A DNA stretch of 64,000 nucleotides from Manduca sexta (lineage: Eukaryota; Arthropoda; Insecta; Lepidoptera; Sphingidae), in the NCBI RefSeq assembly GCF_014839805.1, contig NC_051132.1:3472001-3536000 (forward strand), written 5' to 3'. Of this stretch, positions 24,851-38,674 are shown one piece after another (the stretch's first letter is position 1; every line of letters begins with the position of its first letter). Under the pieces are notes generated by a model. That model saw only the letters and a list, made by a program, of their open reading frames with translations. It searched no databases and was not told the origin of the DNA. A program made the translations under genes and the position numbers.

Positions 24851-26336
24851 TCAATAACAGCGCCATCTCTATTCTGTGTAAAATAATAAATACTTAATTT
24901 TTATCGTATGAGTTTAATACATGTTCCGAAATCAATATCGATAATTCAGTCACCCAAATAAGTAGCTGATTAAATTCAAAACATACAGTCGCTTATACAC
25001 GGTTGTATTAGGACCGAAAAAAATTTCTTCACAAAAATAAAATAATACTTCACATAAAGAAAAACGTAAAAACACGTAGACACTGTAGGCATCAGGATAT
25101 CACTAATATTATAGGTAGTTATTATCGTAGTAGTAGAGATGATTTAATAGTACTACCTGCAGGTTCACCAATAGTCTTATATTTAGTCAAAGGTTATCTT
25201 AAAGTAATTTAAAGAAAACATCAGTATTTCAGCTTTATTTATTCCCATAAAATGTAATTTTAATATATCAAAATAGTGGTTATAATATTTAAATAACACC
25301 CAATGGCTGTTATAATAAGTAATAGAAAGAATTACCTACAACATTGATTTACACAGAATAAAAAGAGAAAGGACAGTTTTGGTAGTTGTGAAATCTTACA
25401 CTATGTCCACATGAGCATTACTCAAAAAATTACGATAATTTTCGTTATGGAAGAGCCACAAAAATAAAGTTGTTATAATTACGGAGCTAATTCAAATTTC
25501 GAATCCACTTAAAATGTCTTGATCTTTTGGAATGTATTCAATAATATTGAAATTCAAAACATATTACAGCCTCTGTTAATAATGAAATAAAAGATTAAAT
25601 ATTTTATTAATCTCAGTTGTAGGTATAAAATACTGTCACTAAGAAAAATATGTACAATTATTATAAATGTATTATAATATAATCATTTGAAATCATTGTT
25701 GAGTGACCCAACAATTATAATGAATTGTATTAAAATATTGTAGGTATTTGTCTGTTTGCAACCGTCAATAATGATTATAAGTTGGCGGTGCTTTTCTATT
25801 TCGCATTGCGGAATTTACTTATACCCATAATTTTAAATGATCATGTAAAATGCGATATAATCATATATTACGTATTGGTTAAATATGGCCAACCTTATAT
25901 TTATGGCCTGTACCATAGATCTGGTATTATAGTAGTATTTCTCCTAGTAACATATATAAATAGATCAATAAGTACTTACATTCAAAGTTTTACCAGGTTA
26001 CGGAAAAATCGTAGCATAATTTAAACAATTCAAATTGAAGCAAATACAGTTCCAAATATTAAGACTAATAAAATTGTAAGGATCAAAAATTTAGAAATCA
26101 CAGCTTATTTTAAAATCTCTACGATCTATATACTAGTATAAGAACTTACGTAATATAATAAAATTCAGTCGGTTTTTTTTTTCAAAATGAACAGTGAAAG
26201 ACTTTTTATGTCAACGTAAATTGTAATATAAAATCATACTGAATTCTCTATTATCGATCAGTTGTAACATTTGCTTTTATCTCTATTTCTCGATAAAACA
26301 ACATAAACTATAACATTTGAGGTGTAAAACTTATTT
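24851..26336. other. Intergenic, no gene recognised
   Basis: Strongly AT-rich. Only a chance ORF (25782-26024) is seen. The region ends at the 3' side of the zinc-finger gene. Confidence 0.45.
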
Positions 26337-29300
26337 TTATTTGGTGAATTCGAGGAGGCGCCACTCGGCACAGGTCCTGCTTTCCTTATGGTCCATTGTG
26401 TTAAAATGTTTTTGCAAGTCATCCCAATCTTTAGTCATGATATTGCAGAAGCCACAGTGAAACTCGCCAGAAGCCGCCTGTAATTATAAGAAATCATAAT
26501 ATATGCGAACGAACTAGTACAAACAAGTGCATCCATGGACTTAAAAGTATATTTATATTATAATACCATGCCGCTGGTAAGTACGTACTTGTGTTATTGT
26601 TAAAAACATGCTATAGTAGTTCGACCTAACTAGTAGTGTCAAGTGAGCCAATCAGAAGCCAGCTCTAAGTATTTTGTTACCATTGCCATGTTTAAGTTGG
26701 TGCGCCAGCGCAGGTTAGTTAGCCAATAATTCCACCTGTTCGGCTCAATTCCCTTGCCCGTTGCGAGATTACTGTTTTCTCCAAAAATAAGAATGTCTTT
26801 ACAACCTCACAATCATTTGCAATGACTTTGGTCGACGTTATATTTGGACTACATTGTACTTCCATTAGTTTCTTACTGTGCTAGAAAAAAATTAATAAAC
26901 GAACCTGTCTAATAAAATCGGTATCCCACGACGTGATAACTTGAACATTGTCCATCGCCGACATATGATGGTGCCTCGTTCTGTGTACCTCGATCACAAC
27001 TGACTCGTCGATCAAATCCTCATCACAAAGAAAGCACTTCAAATAACCTTCCAAACTTTTCCCCAAGAAACACATACTCTTATAAGTTATAACGAATTTG
27101 TTATTAATTATGAAATGCTGGAAAATTATGTTTTCGACCAATATCAATGATTTTACATAAGATTTCTGTGGTACTTTTATGAGTTTAGTCTTCGATTTTG
27201 ACGCCGATGTATCTCCTGTAAGAGTTTTGGCCAATAGTTTTCTATGTACATTGCCAGCTACATGCTCCTTTAAGCTTTTTAAATCGATGGGCACTGTCGA
27301 GTGGCATATGTTGCAAGTGGCGACACGTTGGAAACTGTTGAATGTAATGTTGTGTTCGATGGCCCAGTCCTTCAACTCTTCCACGGTCATAGCACTGTCA
27401 GACCTCGAGCGACTGCGATTGCGTGGCTTCGGCTTCAGTCTCGTGCGTGTCGTCTCCGCATGGCGCGCATGACTCGCGGCATATCTCGCTGCCGCCGCTT
27501 CCCTGTCAAGTTCAGCTTCTAGTTTCGCAGCTGCCTCGAACGCATCACGTTCTTTCCTAGCCGCAATTTCTTGCGCAATTGAAATAACTTTATGTTCATC
27601 AATGTGCGCATCGATCACATCGGAAAGAAACTCGATACTTCTGAAGCACACATTACAAACAGCAGTTCCCTTTATCAAATCGATGTCAATGTTGTTATTC
27701 TCGAATCTCGTTAACGACTCTAATATTTCCGTTTCGGCTCCTGCTTGTTCGATTTCATTATATACCTGGAGTCGTTTTTTGTGGATCTTCAGTAGATAAT
27801 GATGGTGGAGATCTTCCAAATGCGATGACGCATCTTCGACCCTTATACTCCTCTCGCATAGAATACAACGCATTTTTGAAAAGTTCACTCTGACGATGAA
27901 TGATGACGCTTTTAAGAAATGGCAAATCAGGTATTCATATTCGTTTGATACGACTCTACCTATCAACGGTCTTTGAGTGTCTACTGCAGGGGTGATAGGC
28001 CGGAGAGGTCGCTTTCTCAATGCATCTGTAAGCATTGCTTTTGATTTTTCATGTTTGTTATCGGCTAGCTGATTTTTGGGTCTAGGTTTATTAACTGGGG
28101 CTGGCGCTGGACCTGGGGTTCGCCCCGTAGGTACCACCGCTGCCACGGGTGGACCGGTAGGCGCGGGCAGAGCGGCAGGCGCAACTTTAGCGGGAAGTGA
28201 GGGCAAAGCGGGCGGCGCGGCCGGAGCGGACGAGCACATTTGCTTATGCTCCGGCGTGTTAAAATGCGATGCGATCAGCGTCATTGTCAATATTTTATTG
28301 CATGGAAGGCAATGAATTGAGTTATCGTCGATCTGTTGGAGAAAAACAATAATTACGAATCATATAAAAATAATAATTGACTTTTTCTGGTAGTAGGATA
28401 AACAAAAAAACAATCAAAAATAAAACACCACTAAACTCCAAATATAGTATGGAGGCACTATTCCGTCAATGGGGTCCGTCTTTTTGCAATTACGGTTGTT
28501 CTAATTCAAGAAGGGCTTTGATACCATATAATATGGCTGATTAGATAAATAGGGAATGTATTGACTATTTCACCTATTTAGTAATCAAACCTGTGCTTTG
28601 ATTGGAGCGGTCGTAATTGCAAAAATACGCATATGTCCCTGTAGACAGAATAGGGCCTCTTGACTATACATTAAAAATGCAGCATACCTTCCTATAGATG
28701 ATGCCCCAAGTCCCAAACTCAGTTTTACATTGAACTAAATTGAGTTTATGGGACGTCTCACTTTTATGTATATCCAAATTATCAAATTCAGTGTTGCACA
28801 GCACGCATGTTTCGTCTATAATACCGTTCCAAGCTTTGTCACTTATTACTAAGTTTTCAAAAGCCACAATGTTGTCTCCAATGCGTCTAAGTAACATTGC
28901 TCCTTTTGTACTGATATGCTGTGGGTCTTCAATATGGACACTTACTTTGGCAGCAGTGTTTAACAATAAATTGCAAAACTCACAGAAGTAACCGTTTTTA
29001 ACCTGCAACAAATTACTATCTTATATTGTGTTTTACAACTAGATAAATGAGATAGATCGTCATGACTGCCTGTAAATAGCAAAACACCAATAAATTATTG
29101 CAAGGCAATACTTTTATATCAGTACTACCTTTTGCTTGCAGCTCAACCTGTGTGAAAAAGTATTTCCAGGATAAAAGTCTCGCTTTATATTTATTTATTT
29201 ATTTATCATCAGACAAGCAGTTATAACAAACTGAAAAGCGTCTGTATCTTGTTAATCACTAATTATTTCTTAAATTCGCATTTTTATTTTCCTGAGCTAA

Positions 29301-29810
29301 AAAGAAGGCTACAGCACTCGGGAGCAATGCTTCATATAAATGAAAAAAAAATTCAAATTCTGTTTTAAATACTGAGATTAGCATATTCAAAAAAACAAAC
29401 TTCAGCTTTATATATTAGTATAGATATAAAACTAAAACTTAATATTCAAATCATATGCATATAGAATTTACTATTATGCACACAAAACATCTATTACTAA
29501 ATTAATTCAGAATACTTTTACACATCCAGGTGCCACCACAAGTTGTGCCAGACAACTTTGAATTATAAAGCACTGGGTAGCACCGTGAACAAAAGATAGT
29601 TGTTTGTAGAATATACTACCTACATACCTTTCTAATTCGGCTATCTTTAAACTTTTCCACATATCCTGTATTATTTAACTTGTTCCTATGGTCTGGGTTC
29701 AACATGTGACCATCCAGAATCATTGCACACTTAAAGTAACTCTCACACACCAGGCAATATGAATCCACATGACCCTGGAGGATGGCATGTCTTGACAGCT
29801 TGGACTCCAT
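26337..29810 (-). CDS. Nine-finger C2H2 (U1/matrin-like) zinc-finger protein
   Basis: Four coding exons: 29810-29628, 29002-28688, 28332-26905 and 26477-26337, all joined in phase 0, giving 688 aa. Nine spaced C-x2-C-x(10-14)-H-x(3-6)-H units are visible: CLVCESYF, CEFCNLLL, CVLCNTEF, CLPCNKIL, CILCERSI, CNVCFRSI, CNICHSTV, CFLCDEDL and CGFCNIMT, each with two following histidines. The loops and long H-H spacing resemble U1-type or matrin-type fingers that often bind double-stranded RNA or act in RNA processing, rather than linked DNA-binding fingers. After finger 4 is a Pro/Ala-rich linker of about 50 residues; a charged Arg-rich helix and an RSRSRS-like patch precede finger 7. The ATG at 29810 follows an acceptor-like ATTTTCAG|CAACC, so a 5' untranslated exon is likely. 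The donor CAG|GTTCGT at 26904 is weak. AATAAA overlaps the stop. The family is unnamed to me; the function is inferred from fingers only. Confidence 0.8.
27046..27148 (-). other. Possible small optional intron inside zinc-finger exon
   Basis: Within the long third exon a hydrophobic, AT-rich stretch (after QKSY, before SMCFLGKS) starts with GTAAAA and ends TTATAAG. It stays open in frame but looks less protein-like than its flanks. It may be an intron that can be retained; the borders are approximate. Confidence 0.25.
29125..29424 (-). mobile_element. Helitron-like element, eroded
   Basis: On the minus strand it begins TCTATACTAATATATAAAGC after A and ends near GCAAAAGGTAG before T, with decayed internal GGATAAAAGTCTCGCTTTAT (plus sense). 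It lies in the first coding intron of the zinc-finger gene and has no ORF. Confidence 0.6.
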
Positions 29811-32527
29811 GGTTGCTGAAAATGTTTATTCTGATACAGGAGTTTTCAACATCACTCAGAAAAAAAAATTATAAAGGGACCAAATCACAATTCCTGTATG
29901 ACTCATAGTTCTGACTTCAATTGTTAACAATATAATATTAAAAATGTTAAGTGTAATGAACAATGTATTCGAAGGGGCCTGTATTTAGAATACAATATAT
30001 ATAACAAACTGCTAAAGGTTTCTTCCTTAATTTTATACACACTATTATTTAAAAATAGTACATATTAAAAAAAAAAGAAAACTGCAAGAAACAACACCTT
30101 ATATTGCAAAGTATAGTTAAAAAAATGTTGCAATAATATTCCTAACACAGCAGCACTCATATTTATCCTATAAAAGTCCAATTGTTATCATAATTCTTTC
30201 ACCAATACTACTGTAGTAATCTAGAGACCAATAAGTCAAAGGCAGCAAATTTTTTGATCACCAATTTGGAATGTACTTTAAATAAACTTTCTTCTTATCT
30301 AGGGTTCATATCTACACCAATAAGAAATGCATTTTGTTGTTTCGTAAACAGCAACAAGAATAATAAGATACTTAATCTAGTTAACCATGTAATATAATAA
30401 TAGAGCTGAATGCCTTTTCTGACCTACTGTGACATTGATCACCAGGGCAGTATAGGAAACTACACCATTTTTGAGAGCTTTGGGCTATATGGCTACTGCC
30501 ATATAATGTCAAGAAGAAAATTTTATGTGTACAATATCACAGGCAATGGTTAGTTTAGAAATAAATATAACAACCCCATAAAATCATGCTGACTGCCTAG
30601 GTGGCATAGTTGTACTGAATGTGCGGTACAGCAGCGCTTTGAGGTCCTGGGTTCGAAACCTGGGTCGAATAAAGTGATATTTGAGTTTTTCTGATCAGTA
30701 GCAGCCCGGAGTCTGGAATTTGTGCTGGATATTGGTGATAGGCTCGCCTCCTATCACATCACAGGATGAATTACCACTTGGCGAAAAGTGGGAACCTGGG
30801 TAGTGCCTCTGCACATACCCCTTCGGGGATAAATGTGCGGTATGTGTAAAAATAAATTCAAAATATAACTTTCCTGAAGCCTATTCACCTTACTACGCAC
30901 TGAAAAGCCTATACCACATTGACCGGAATGTAAACCAGCAAAAAATTCGTTTGTATGGTTTCAACATGCCTTCCATGACTTACCAATAGCAAGTTGCACA
31001 TTTTTACATAAAAATATTCCCTTTTTAGCCCTATTGATGAAGACAGTGAAATGGATTCCTTAATAATTTATTGTTATAAACGTAGTTTTTGTTACCTATT
31101 TTCTTGTTACATTCTAAAACACTATCTATATTCATGAACTATACATAATTGCCATGTATATTCGTGCAAGAAAAATCAGAACGAAAAATGATGACAATTG
31201 CATTATTATAGAATTGTATATAATGGATTATTTACCAATACGGAGTCCCCTTTCCAACACTGTTGCCCAGTTCTTAAATTATTCTGTTCCTGCCTACTAA
31301 TAGAAATAACATAAAAAAGTAGGTATTTCTAAATTTAAAATTAATATACGTAATGCACACTACACTCTCTAAGACGATAATGATTGAAAAAATATAACAA
31401 GTCCCGACACAACATTACAAGGTGTTTATCGCAACTGATTCACCATAATTTGTTCTCAAAGGAAAAAGCAATTTACTGCTTGCAAAAATTTAATTTGGTA
31501 AGTTCCCTAGCTATAGACAATACCTATCTATTATAGACGTAGTGCGTACATTGATGGCTGATGGTACCTTATTGCTTTGTTCCAAGTCCAACATTTCTAT
31601 ACATTTCGCATTAGAAATATTTAATATTTCCTATGCAAAATGTATAAAAAAGAAATAAAATATTTTTTTGGGAAAATAAACGTCTTTATCCGTAATATTC
31701 AATTAAAACGAATATGGGGTTCTATATTAGGAAGACCAACGGAATCGAAAACAACCGTTTTTAGATTTTTTGTCTGTCGTATATGTTTGTACACTCATGA
31801 CAGGAAAACTACTGTATGGAATTAGATGCAGTTTTCACCGATGTATTGCTATTGGTTTACCTTAAAATATAAGCCCTTTAAATATACAAAATCAGTTAAA
31901 TTACAAGACTGTATTTGTTTTTTTTTTCACTTATAGAAAGCTGGTGTAGGCTACTTTATGTCCCATAAATATATAAAGCGCGATTTTTATGCCGGAAATC
32001 ATTTTGGCAGGGCCGCGAGTAGACTAAAATTTCAAGTAGCTTCTGAAGATACGTTTTTTGGAGAGTGCACATTAATGTCTTATAATCCATATACTTATAA
32101 AATGTTTTTTGGAATGTAATTAGTGGTTTTTGTAATAATAAAAGAAGTTTATATAATTATAAATTTCATAAAAAAATAATAACTATATGAAAACCTTTAT
32201 TGTAGTTTTATTTATTATGTTTCAACATAGTGGTCATATTCTCTTTATGTTGTAGCTATTAACTGGACCTCTATTTGAGACTTGTAGAAAATGATGAATT
32301 TTTCCTGTACAGATTTGAATATGGATTTGACTCTACTTAATTTTTAATCAATATAAAGAAAGGATGTTTGCTTGGGATAATAAAAAAGTACTATTGAAAA
32401 TTGGATTTATTTAGTCTTTCTTCTTTGACAACTTATTATCAATATAAAGCTCCAACTTATATAAAGTATATTTAACATACAGACATTGACTAAATATTGA
32501 AAGTGTAGCTCTTAAAAAGTATTAAAG
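29811..32527. other. Intergenic between zinc-finger and SmD2 genes
   Basis: Should hold the promoter and any 5' untranslated exon of the zinc-finger gene, which I could not place. It contains the SINE at 30591 and a Helitron-like scrap near 31945-32025 (GTAGGCTACTTTATGTCCC). Confidence 0.45.
30591..30852 (+). mobile_element. tRNA-derived SINE, family 2, best copy
   Basis: Head with A-box-like GGTGGCATAGTTG and B box GGTTCGAAACC, followed by GAATAAAGTGATATTTGAG, CAGCCCGGAGTCTGGAATTT, CACATCACAGGATGAATTAC and a tail TGCACATACCCCTTCGGGG ending in A-rich sequence. This is a Pol III-type retroposon. Confidence 0.8.
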
Positions 32528-32533
32528 TTTATT
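32528..32533 (-). terminator. Poly(A) signal of SmD2 gene
   Basis: AATAAA on the minus strand, five bases after the SmD2 stop codon, so the 3' UTR may be very short unless a later signal is used. Confidence 0.6.
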
Positions 32534-32538
32534 GTTAT

Positions 32539-33635
32539 TCACTTTCCTGCAGCTGTTGCCAATGGATTTCTAAGAACTAAGATCACAGAGTCACCACGGA
32601 GAAACATTTTAGATATGAATTTGTCTTTATTCACTGCTTTCCCCTGAAACAGAAACATTACACAATATTATAATATAAATACTTTTTATTGTAACCAGTT
32701 TAAACAGAAAAACAAATAAAATACATTTTTTTAAATCCACAGGGTACAATGGATGGCCTTATGGCTACAAGTGATTTCTTCCAGAGAACTTTTGTATAGA
32801 AAGAAAATAAACTAAATACGAAAAGAAGACAGCATCAATCTCAGTTACAAAGTTATGTAAAATTTATTAATACCAATTTGCAAAATAAATTTTGATTCTT
32901 CATATAAGGAAAGGTGGCAGGAATTGGGTTATATGGACCTTTCGCTTCTAGTTTGTAGCAAACAAAATATAATTGACCCTCTAATCTAGGGTTAAGTTAT
33001 ATTCATGCAAGATTCTGATGCATAACTATAGGTTGTCCAGATAAGTTTGCTCGTAATGAGTAAACCACCAATTTCATTTTCTTCAGTAAATGCAACACCA
33101 AATGTCATTTCAATGCAACAATGTCTTCTGGTTATTGGAGTTTAGATTTGGAAATGTACTGTCCTGATAATATGATCTTATTGAGGCCCAATGAGTATTG
33201 TTATTTAATTTTGTTTTATGCTCCAACATAACCTCAACTATACTGTAAATTCTTTTTAAAAGCATTTTTAAAGGAATAGAAAGAATGAATGCAAGTACCT
33301 TTTTGCCTTTACCCGTTCGTGGCACTTCTGTCCACATTTCTTTTACATTTTCTAATACCATATTGCAGTGCCGGTCGAACGCCTTTACTCGACCCAACAA
33401 TTTTTTGTTGTTCCGGCAATTGATCAGTACTTGTGTGTTGTTTTTAACGGACTGTGTAAGCACTGACAATGGTCCCGTACTAAATTCCTCTTCTTCAATC
33501 TTTGCCAATTCTTCTAAAGTCATCTCAGAGCGTGGTTTCGTTGTGGACGCCCTGCCGAGGTAAATTTGTCATTATATACAAACTTCTAACACAAAATAAA
33601 TGAAGAAAATTGGTTAAATAGGCCAATACTTACAT
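32539..33635 (-). CDS. SmD2: Small nuclear ribonucleoprotein SmD2
   Basis: Core spliceosomal Sm protein, 119 aa, part of the heptameric ring (with SmD1, E, F, G, B, D3) around U snRNAs. Exon 33551-33299 gives [17 protein letters not shown], then [14 protein letters not shown], the Sm1 motif with [20 protein letters not shown] and [13 protein letters not shown]; exon 32643-32539 gives the Sm2 part ([20 protein letters not shown]) and ends TAAGK. This matches animal SmD2 almost residue for residue, except for the shorter GKGKKGKAVNKD loop. The upstream exon ends AT|GTAAGT at 33634 and the next begins CAG|G GCG, so the ATG is assembled only after splicing. A second in-frame ATG (M11, SEM) follows. 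Introns are about 0.65 kb (33298-32644) and 82 bp. Housekeeping expression is expected. Confidence 0.95.
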
Positions 33636-36600
33636 TTTGTACTATTATTTGTTGCTTTTAGTAGTAAATTATACTAAATACAAATACAAGATTTTAGACG
33701 CGCGGAAACAATCCACAGACCAAAGAGAAAAATAAACTAGATATAATCTGACGTTGTATTCTCTGTGAATTATAATGACAATTATATTCACAGACTGTAA
33801 TATTTACCCAGAGTTACCAACTCCTAAAAAAAAATTGCCCTAAAGTCACGATAAAACATCCCCAAATAGCACTAAATGCAAATGCAAAAACTCCAAGGAA
33901 AGCCCTGTACTGTCAATGTTATTTTGTATGGTGTAGTGTATACCCAATGTATATACCTATCTAGGAATATAATTGAAATAAGTTCACGGTTTTATTAAAA
34001 TTTAAAGGCCGAAGCCATGCCTGTACTTGTGAGGATCAAAGAGAATTATAATACAGCGTCTCAGAACAATGACAAACATTGTTCTGAGTAAGCATGGATA
34101 GTGAGTGAGGTGTATTTTTTAAATATTGCCTTATGCTTTGTAGAAAAACTTGAATGTATTGCGTTTTTAATCGTTTTTTGTTCAGTCAAACAGTAATACA
34201 TGAAAACCATTTTTATGGCTCTGAAAATAGCCCTAATTGTTTTTGGGCCCTGAAAAAAGTCCACTACACTTATTTTAGCCCTAAATTTAGGGCTAAAAGC
34301 CCTAAGTTGGCAAGCCTGTATTTATCCGTTATAGTTTTGATTGCTCAACCTCCTTTTTTGACGGTTAACTATGGTTTTTCAGTTGCCAGTAAATCTATAA
34401 TAATTATACAGTCGTGTATCAAGAAAAAAACAAAAAGAAAATACACATATTAAAAAAATGTATTACAATACATTGTATAATGCTATATTTACTAAATTGT
34501 ATATTTTATCTTGAGACTTAAATTATGACGGTCTGTTCGCAATGATCCAGTCACAGCCCTTAAAATCTAGAGTTAATATGTTTATATCTAAATCCATACC
34601 TATGTATATGCTTTCGCTGCAGTTATATGATATCTTTTCTGAAATGGACAGTTTTTATTTATTTGTCCAGATGTCTTTACTACAAAAAAATCTATTTTTG
34701 AAATTGTCTGTTTAGGAAATTTCGAAAAATATCGAAAATATTGCCACCAAAAAGTACAGGAAGGGAAGGGGTTCCAAATATTATGGTCTTTCAACTTTCG
34801 AGACTTAGCGTGCCACCAAAAAAGAAGTGACAAAAAAGGGCCTGCTTGTTATTCTTAATGGATTCAAAGACATTTAATATATTTAGCTTTATTCTGTGTA
34901 ACACTTAGGGTTAGTCTTACATTTAGGGTAGGTTCTCTACAAAGAGTTCTACGACTATACTGTTTAACGTCCTTGGTTAACTATGAGATGTATCGGGAGA
35001 GGTTGCCGTATGCGATATTAATTATTTTTAAATTAAAATACATTATTGGTTACTGGTGTTATATTTCATATACTTACGTCTTGATGGCCATCATTGTACA
35101 CAATTAAAACCCGCCAAATTTGCCATGTAAGTGTATCGCGTTCCGGGATCAGTCTATGTTCGTATTTCCGGTACAAGCAGGCCAGCTTAATTGTGCAGAC
35201 TGGCGAGGGTTAATTATCTTTCGTCTGTCGACTTTCTAACTGGATCCTACTTCACTTACCATCACGTTCAGTGGGTCACCCTGCCATGCCCATAAAAAAC
35301 TGAGGGTTGATGGCAAACATGCACAATGGCGAAGATCTTGCCGAGTCGGACTCTGGCTATATTCTGATCCATACTTGCTTATTCCATTATTACTTTTAGC
35401 ATACCAAAAGCACAAGATTAAATTTATTTACGGACTAAGTCATAGATAGATTACGGATCATTTATGTAAAAAATCAACCTTATCGTCATAGTTTAGGTGT
35501 CAAGGTGCTGTGAAACCATTTAATTTTTGTTCATGAAACTTACACAATAATAATTAAAAACAGTAATAAATTAAACAGTGTATTTAATGCTCATTTCTTC
35601 TTTAATTAAATTGTATACGACAACATAATATTCTTATCGTAATGTCTTATCTAACTTAAGTGCAAAAAATATATAATTAAATTTTGTTTTACAGTCTTGC
35701 AATTAGAATAAAAGCTACCTAAATATAACAAAGAAGATAATTGCCATAAAAAATTAAAAACAATCTAGACTAAGATGTTACGTCATTGTCGCACGAAAAA
35801 AATACGAATCTTTGGTTGTATTTTATGTTTAATGTACTTTGCATTCACGTGCTACGCAGTTTTTATATCACAATAAATTTAAAACAAAAGCTAAAGAAGT
35901 AAAAGCACTTTATACACATTTGCAATTTATAAATCCAAAGGATGAGTTGGCTTTTAAGTCGGTAGATACAAAATCACATAACAACGAGCGGAATACAAAG
36001 GAAAGAATTAATTGCGCACATTTAAGAGAAAATATACAAAATGTATGTTTTAAAATATCTCATTACGTTATAAAACCAATAATTAATCAAGAGATTTATG
36101 CATCATTACAGTTGACAACAGTTTAAACTTAAAATTGTAGAATAGGTGACATAACTACATACTTGTTTACAAACATCAAAGATATAGCGGATCTAATTTC
36201 ATAATTGCAACAATTCCAGTCCAACCCTTAGTGGATAATATAACACATAAACGAAATTTTCAATATCGACACGTTTGCTACCAGGGTAATTTACCAAGCA
36301 CAGTGTAGCTAAAAAAATCCAGTACTTATACTTATTTCAAACATAACAGTATCCATTAGCGCCACAGTTTGTTCCGATATTGAGATGGAAGTAGACATTG
36401 ATTTTTCGCCACTAGGGGTGGTTCTCAAATCTGATCAGACTAATATTGTTGAACCAAGGAAAGTAATCACATCTTCCGCAAGCTATTTTTACTGTGAATA
36501 GTCAAGGTATGGTGGCTTCTGCAAAGTTTGCAGGACTCGCGACCATGTATATATAATTATTGATATGTTCCCACTAGTGTAAACACATCAATTTAAAAGT

Positions 36601-38674
36601 TCTTGCACAATATATTGCTGAGAGAACTTGCTTGTCTAAACTTAGCTCAATAAGTAAATTAGTTAAGATGTATAGCGTTGTCTGTAGTGCCACAAATTGA
36701 TACCAAAAATTGGAGTCTCCAAATTGCAAGGATTACCTGCCTAAGAACCGGCTGTGAAGATAAAATCAATCTTTATACCTCTACCTATCATCTTTATAAA
36801 TACCCTGATAGGAAATATGCCAATACGAATTACAAGATACTTAGTAAAATGAAATATCTGGCGAAATCAGTCTTGGAAAGTATGTGAAGAAATCCATTAA
36901 AGACAAAAACTGCTATCATATCCAAGCAACACTTTCTCGATTTAATTCTCTATATATCTAATCACAATCACTACATATTTCTTATGTTCGATGTAATATT
37001 GTAATATTATTATATTTGGAACCCCTTGCAGTTGAGTAATTTGTAAAATAGTGAAGAGTTAGCTGTAAAAATAATGTCATATCATGTATAAATTGTATAT
37101 ATTATACTTTATATTTTACTAACCTGGGTATATGTGACCCATATAGTTCTTTTTACAAACATTTCAACATCAAAGGGTTGTAATCAAGCACGGATAATTA
37201 TAGAGAATAATTTACAAAAATATACCTAAATACCATTTTTCTCACTTATAAATCACTGTTTGCTATCTGTATTCCTTAGGTATTTAGTTAACCTTGAATC
37301 ATGCGCGATCGTTCTATGCCAACTTCTTTCATATTTTGTATGAAACTTGTTCTATTATTTTTCGTAAAATACTGAATGATGGCATTCAAAGACAACGCGC
37401 TTGATACAGCCAATTATTACCGACGCTTATTGTAAGTTAACAATCGAACTACGAATCAACTTTTAGGTACATATTGTATCTATACTTTGCGACAATTCAG
37501 CACCACATTTTGTACCAAGCTGTAATGGCAGTGACGTTACGACTATGGACGAATTATGCATCTATTTATTAACATACAAATAAACTATTTATTGCATTTT
37601 TTCCTGACTTATACATATCAACGATAGTAGTTCACAACGAAATGGTCACTTATTGTATAAACTATTAAAAATACACGATCTGGTAACACTTTTAAGTGTT
37701 GCTATAAAACGAGTCTAATGTTGCGTGAAAGCTAAATAAGACCTTATTACGCAATAATAAAATACTTTTTCTTGTAAATGAAATTATTTTGAAACTGTAT
37801 AGAAAGCATATTGCTCTAGCACCTTGTCTAATTATGAGGATGATTTAAATAAAATTGTTCGATGAAAGTCAGTGTTGGCCATCAAAAGCTGTCTCAGTTC
37901 TGTAAACCTTTTTCTTGATTGCCGTTGCAATTTTCATGGGGATCATATAAGCGAACCCATAGCTTTAGTTATTATAACGGCTCTGATGGAAGAGGCAGAG
38001 AGAAAGGAGAATATAGAGATATAGTCAAATTTATAGGTCCTGTTGCTATAGGAATAAGGAGTATATTTCAATTTGACTCATTAGCTGTCAATAACTCCCG
38101 AATACTTGAATGTACATACCGCTATAGGGCCGAAAGCACCAGCTGCCCAGTAAGGTCATCAAGTGTTTCAGATACACAATCGCTTATATTTCTATATTAT
38201 GTCATAATTGACTCAAACCATTTTACGTAAAATCCTGGCTATTGAAATTTTAATACGTATTTCAGTATCCATAAATCAATATTTTTATTTCGTAATGATA
38301 ATGCAAAATATAGATCCTGAAAATCGCTAAAAAGGCAACAGCAAAATGTTAAGTAGAAAATATAATTTGCTATGTACATAAATATTTAAGTCGATTGCGT
38401 ATCCGAATACTTTTATATTCTATACAATCCACACGCGGAGTTGTACCCCGCCTCATAAAATAGTCGGAATCTCGCACACAACATATTATACTATACAAAT
38501 TCTCAAACATCAGCTAATATAATCTTTATAAAAATACAAATCAAACGTTATATTATATTATGTACGCTAGTATAAGACACTTGATATTTAAATCAATTAA
38601 GGGAATAAAAGAGGAGATATTTACAGAGATCTCTTATGCGGAACGTATGGGTTTTACTTGTTTATTTATATTAT
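33636..38674. other. Intergenic, repeats only
   Basis: SmD2 promoter and untranslated exon 1 must begin just above 33635. Two stretches (33800-33910 and 34210-34320) share 'gccctaa/ttggcaa' motifs and may be one repeat family. The rest is AT-rich with chance ORFs such as 35839-36126 and 37919-38230. Confidence 0.45.
35120..35290 (-). repeat. Dispersed repeat with CGACACAATTATGCCGGCC-type core
   Basis: Reverse-complement relative of 54895-55040: GAAGTAGGATCC, GACAGACGAAAG, CTCGCCAGTCTGCACAATTA and ACTGATCCCGGAACGCGATA in the same order. Confidence 0.6.

Noticed and set aside
27179..28315. Plus-strand ORFs within the zinc-finger gene
   Set aside because: Antisense shadows; the minus frame contains the ordered C2H2 motifs.
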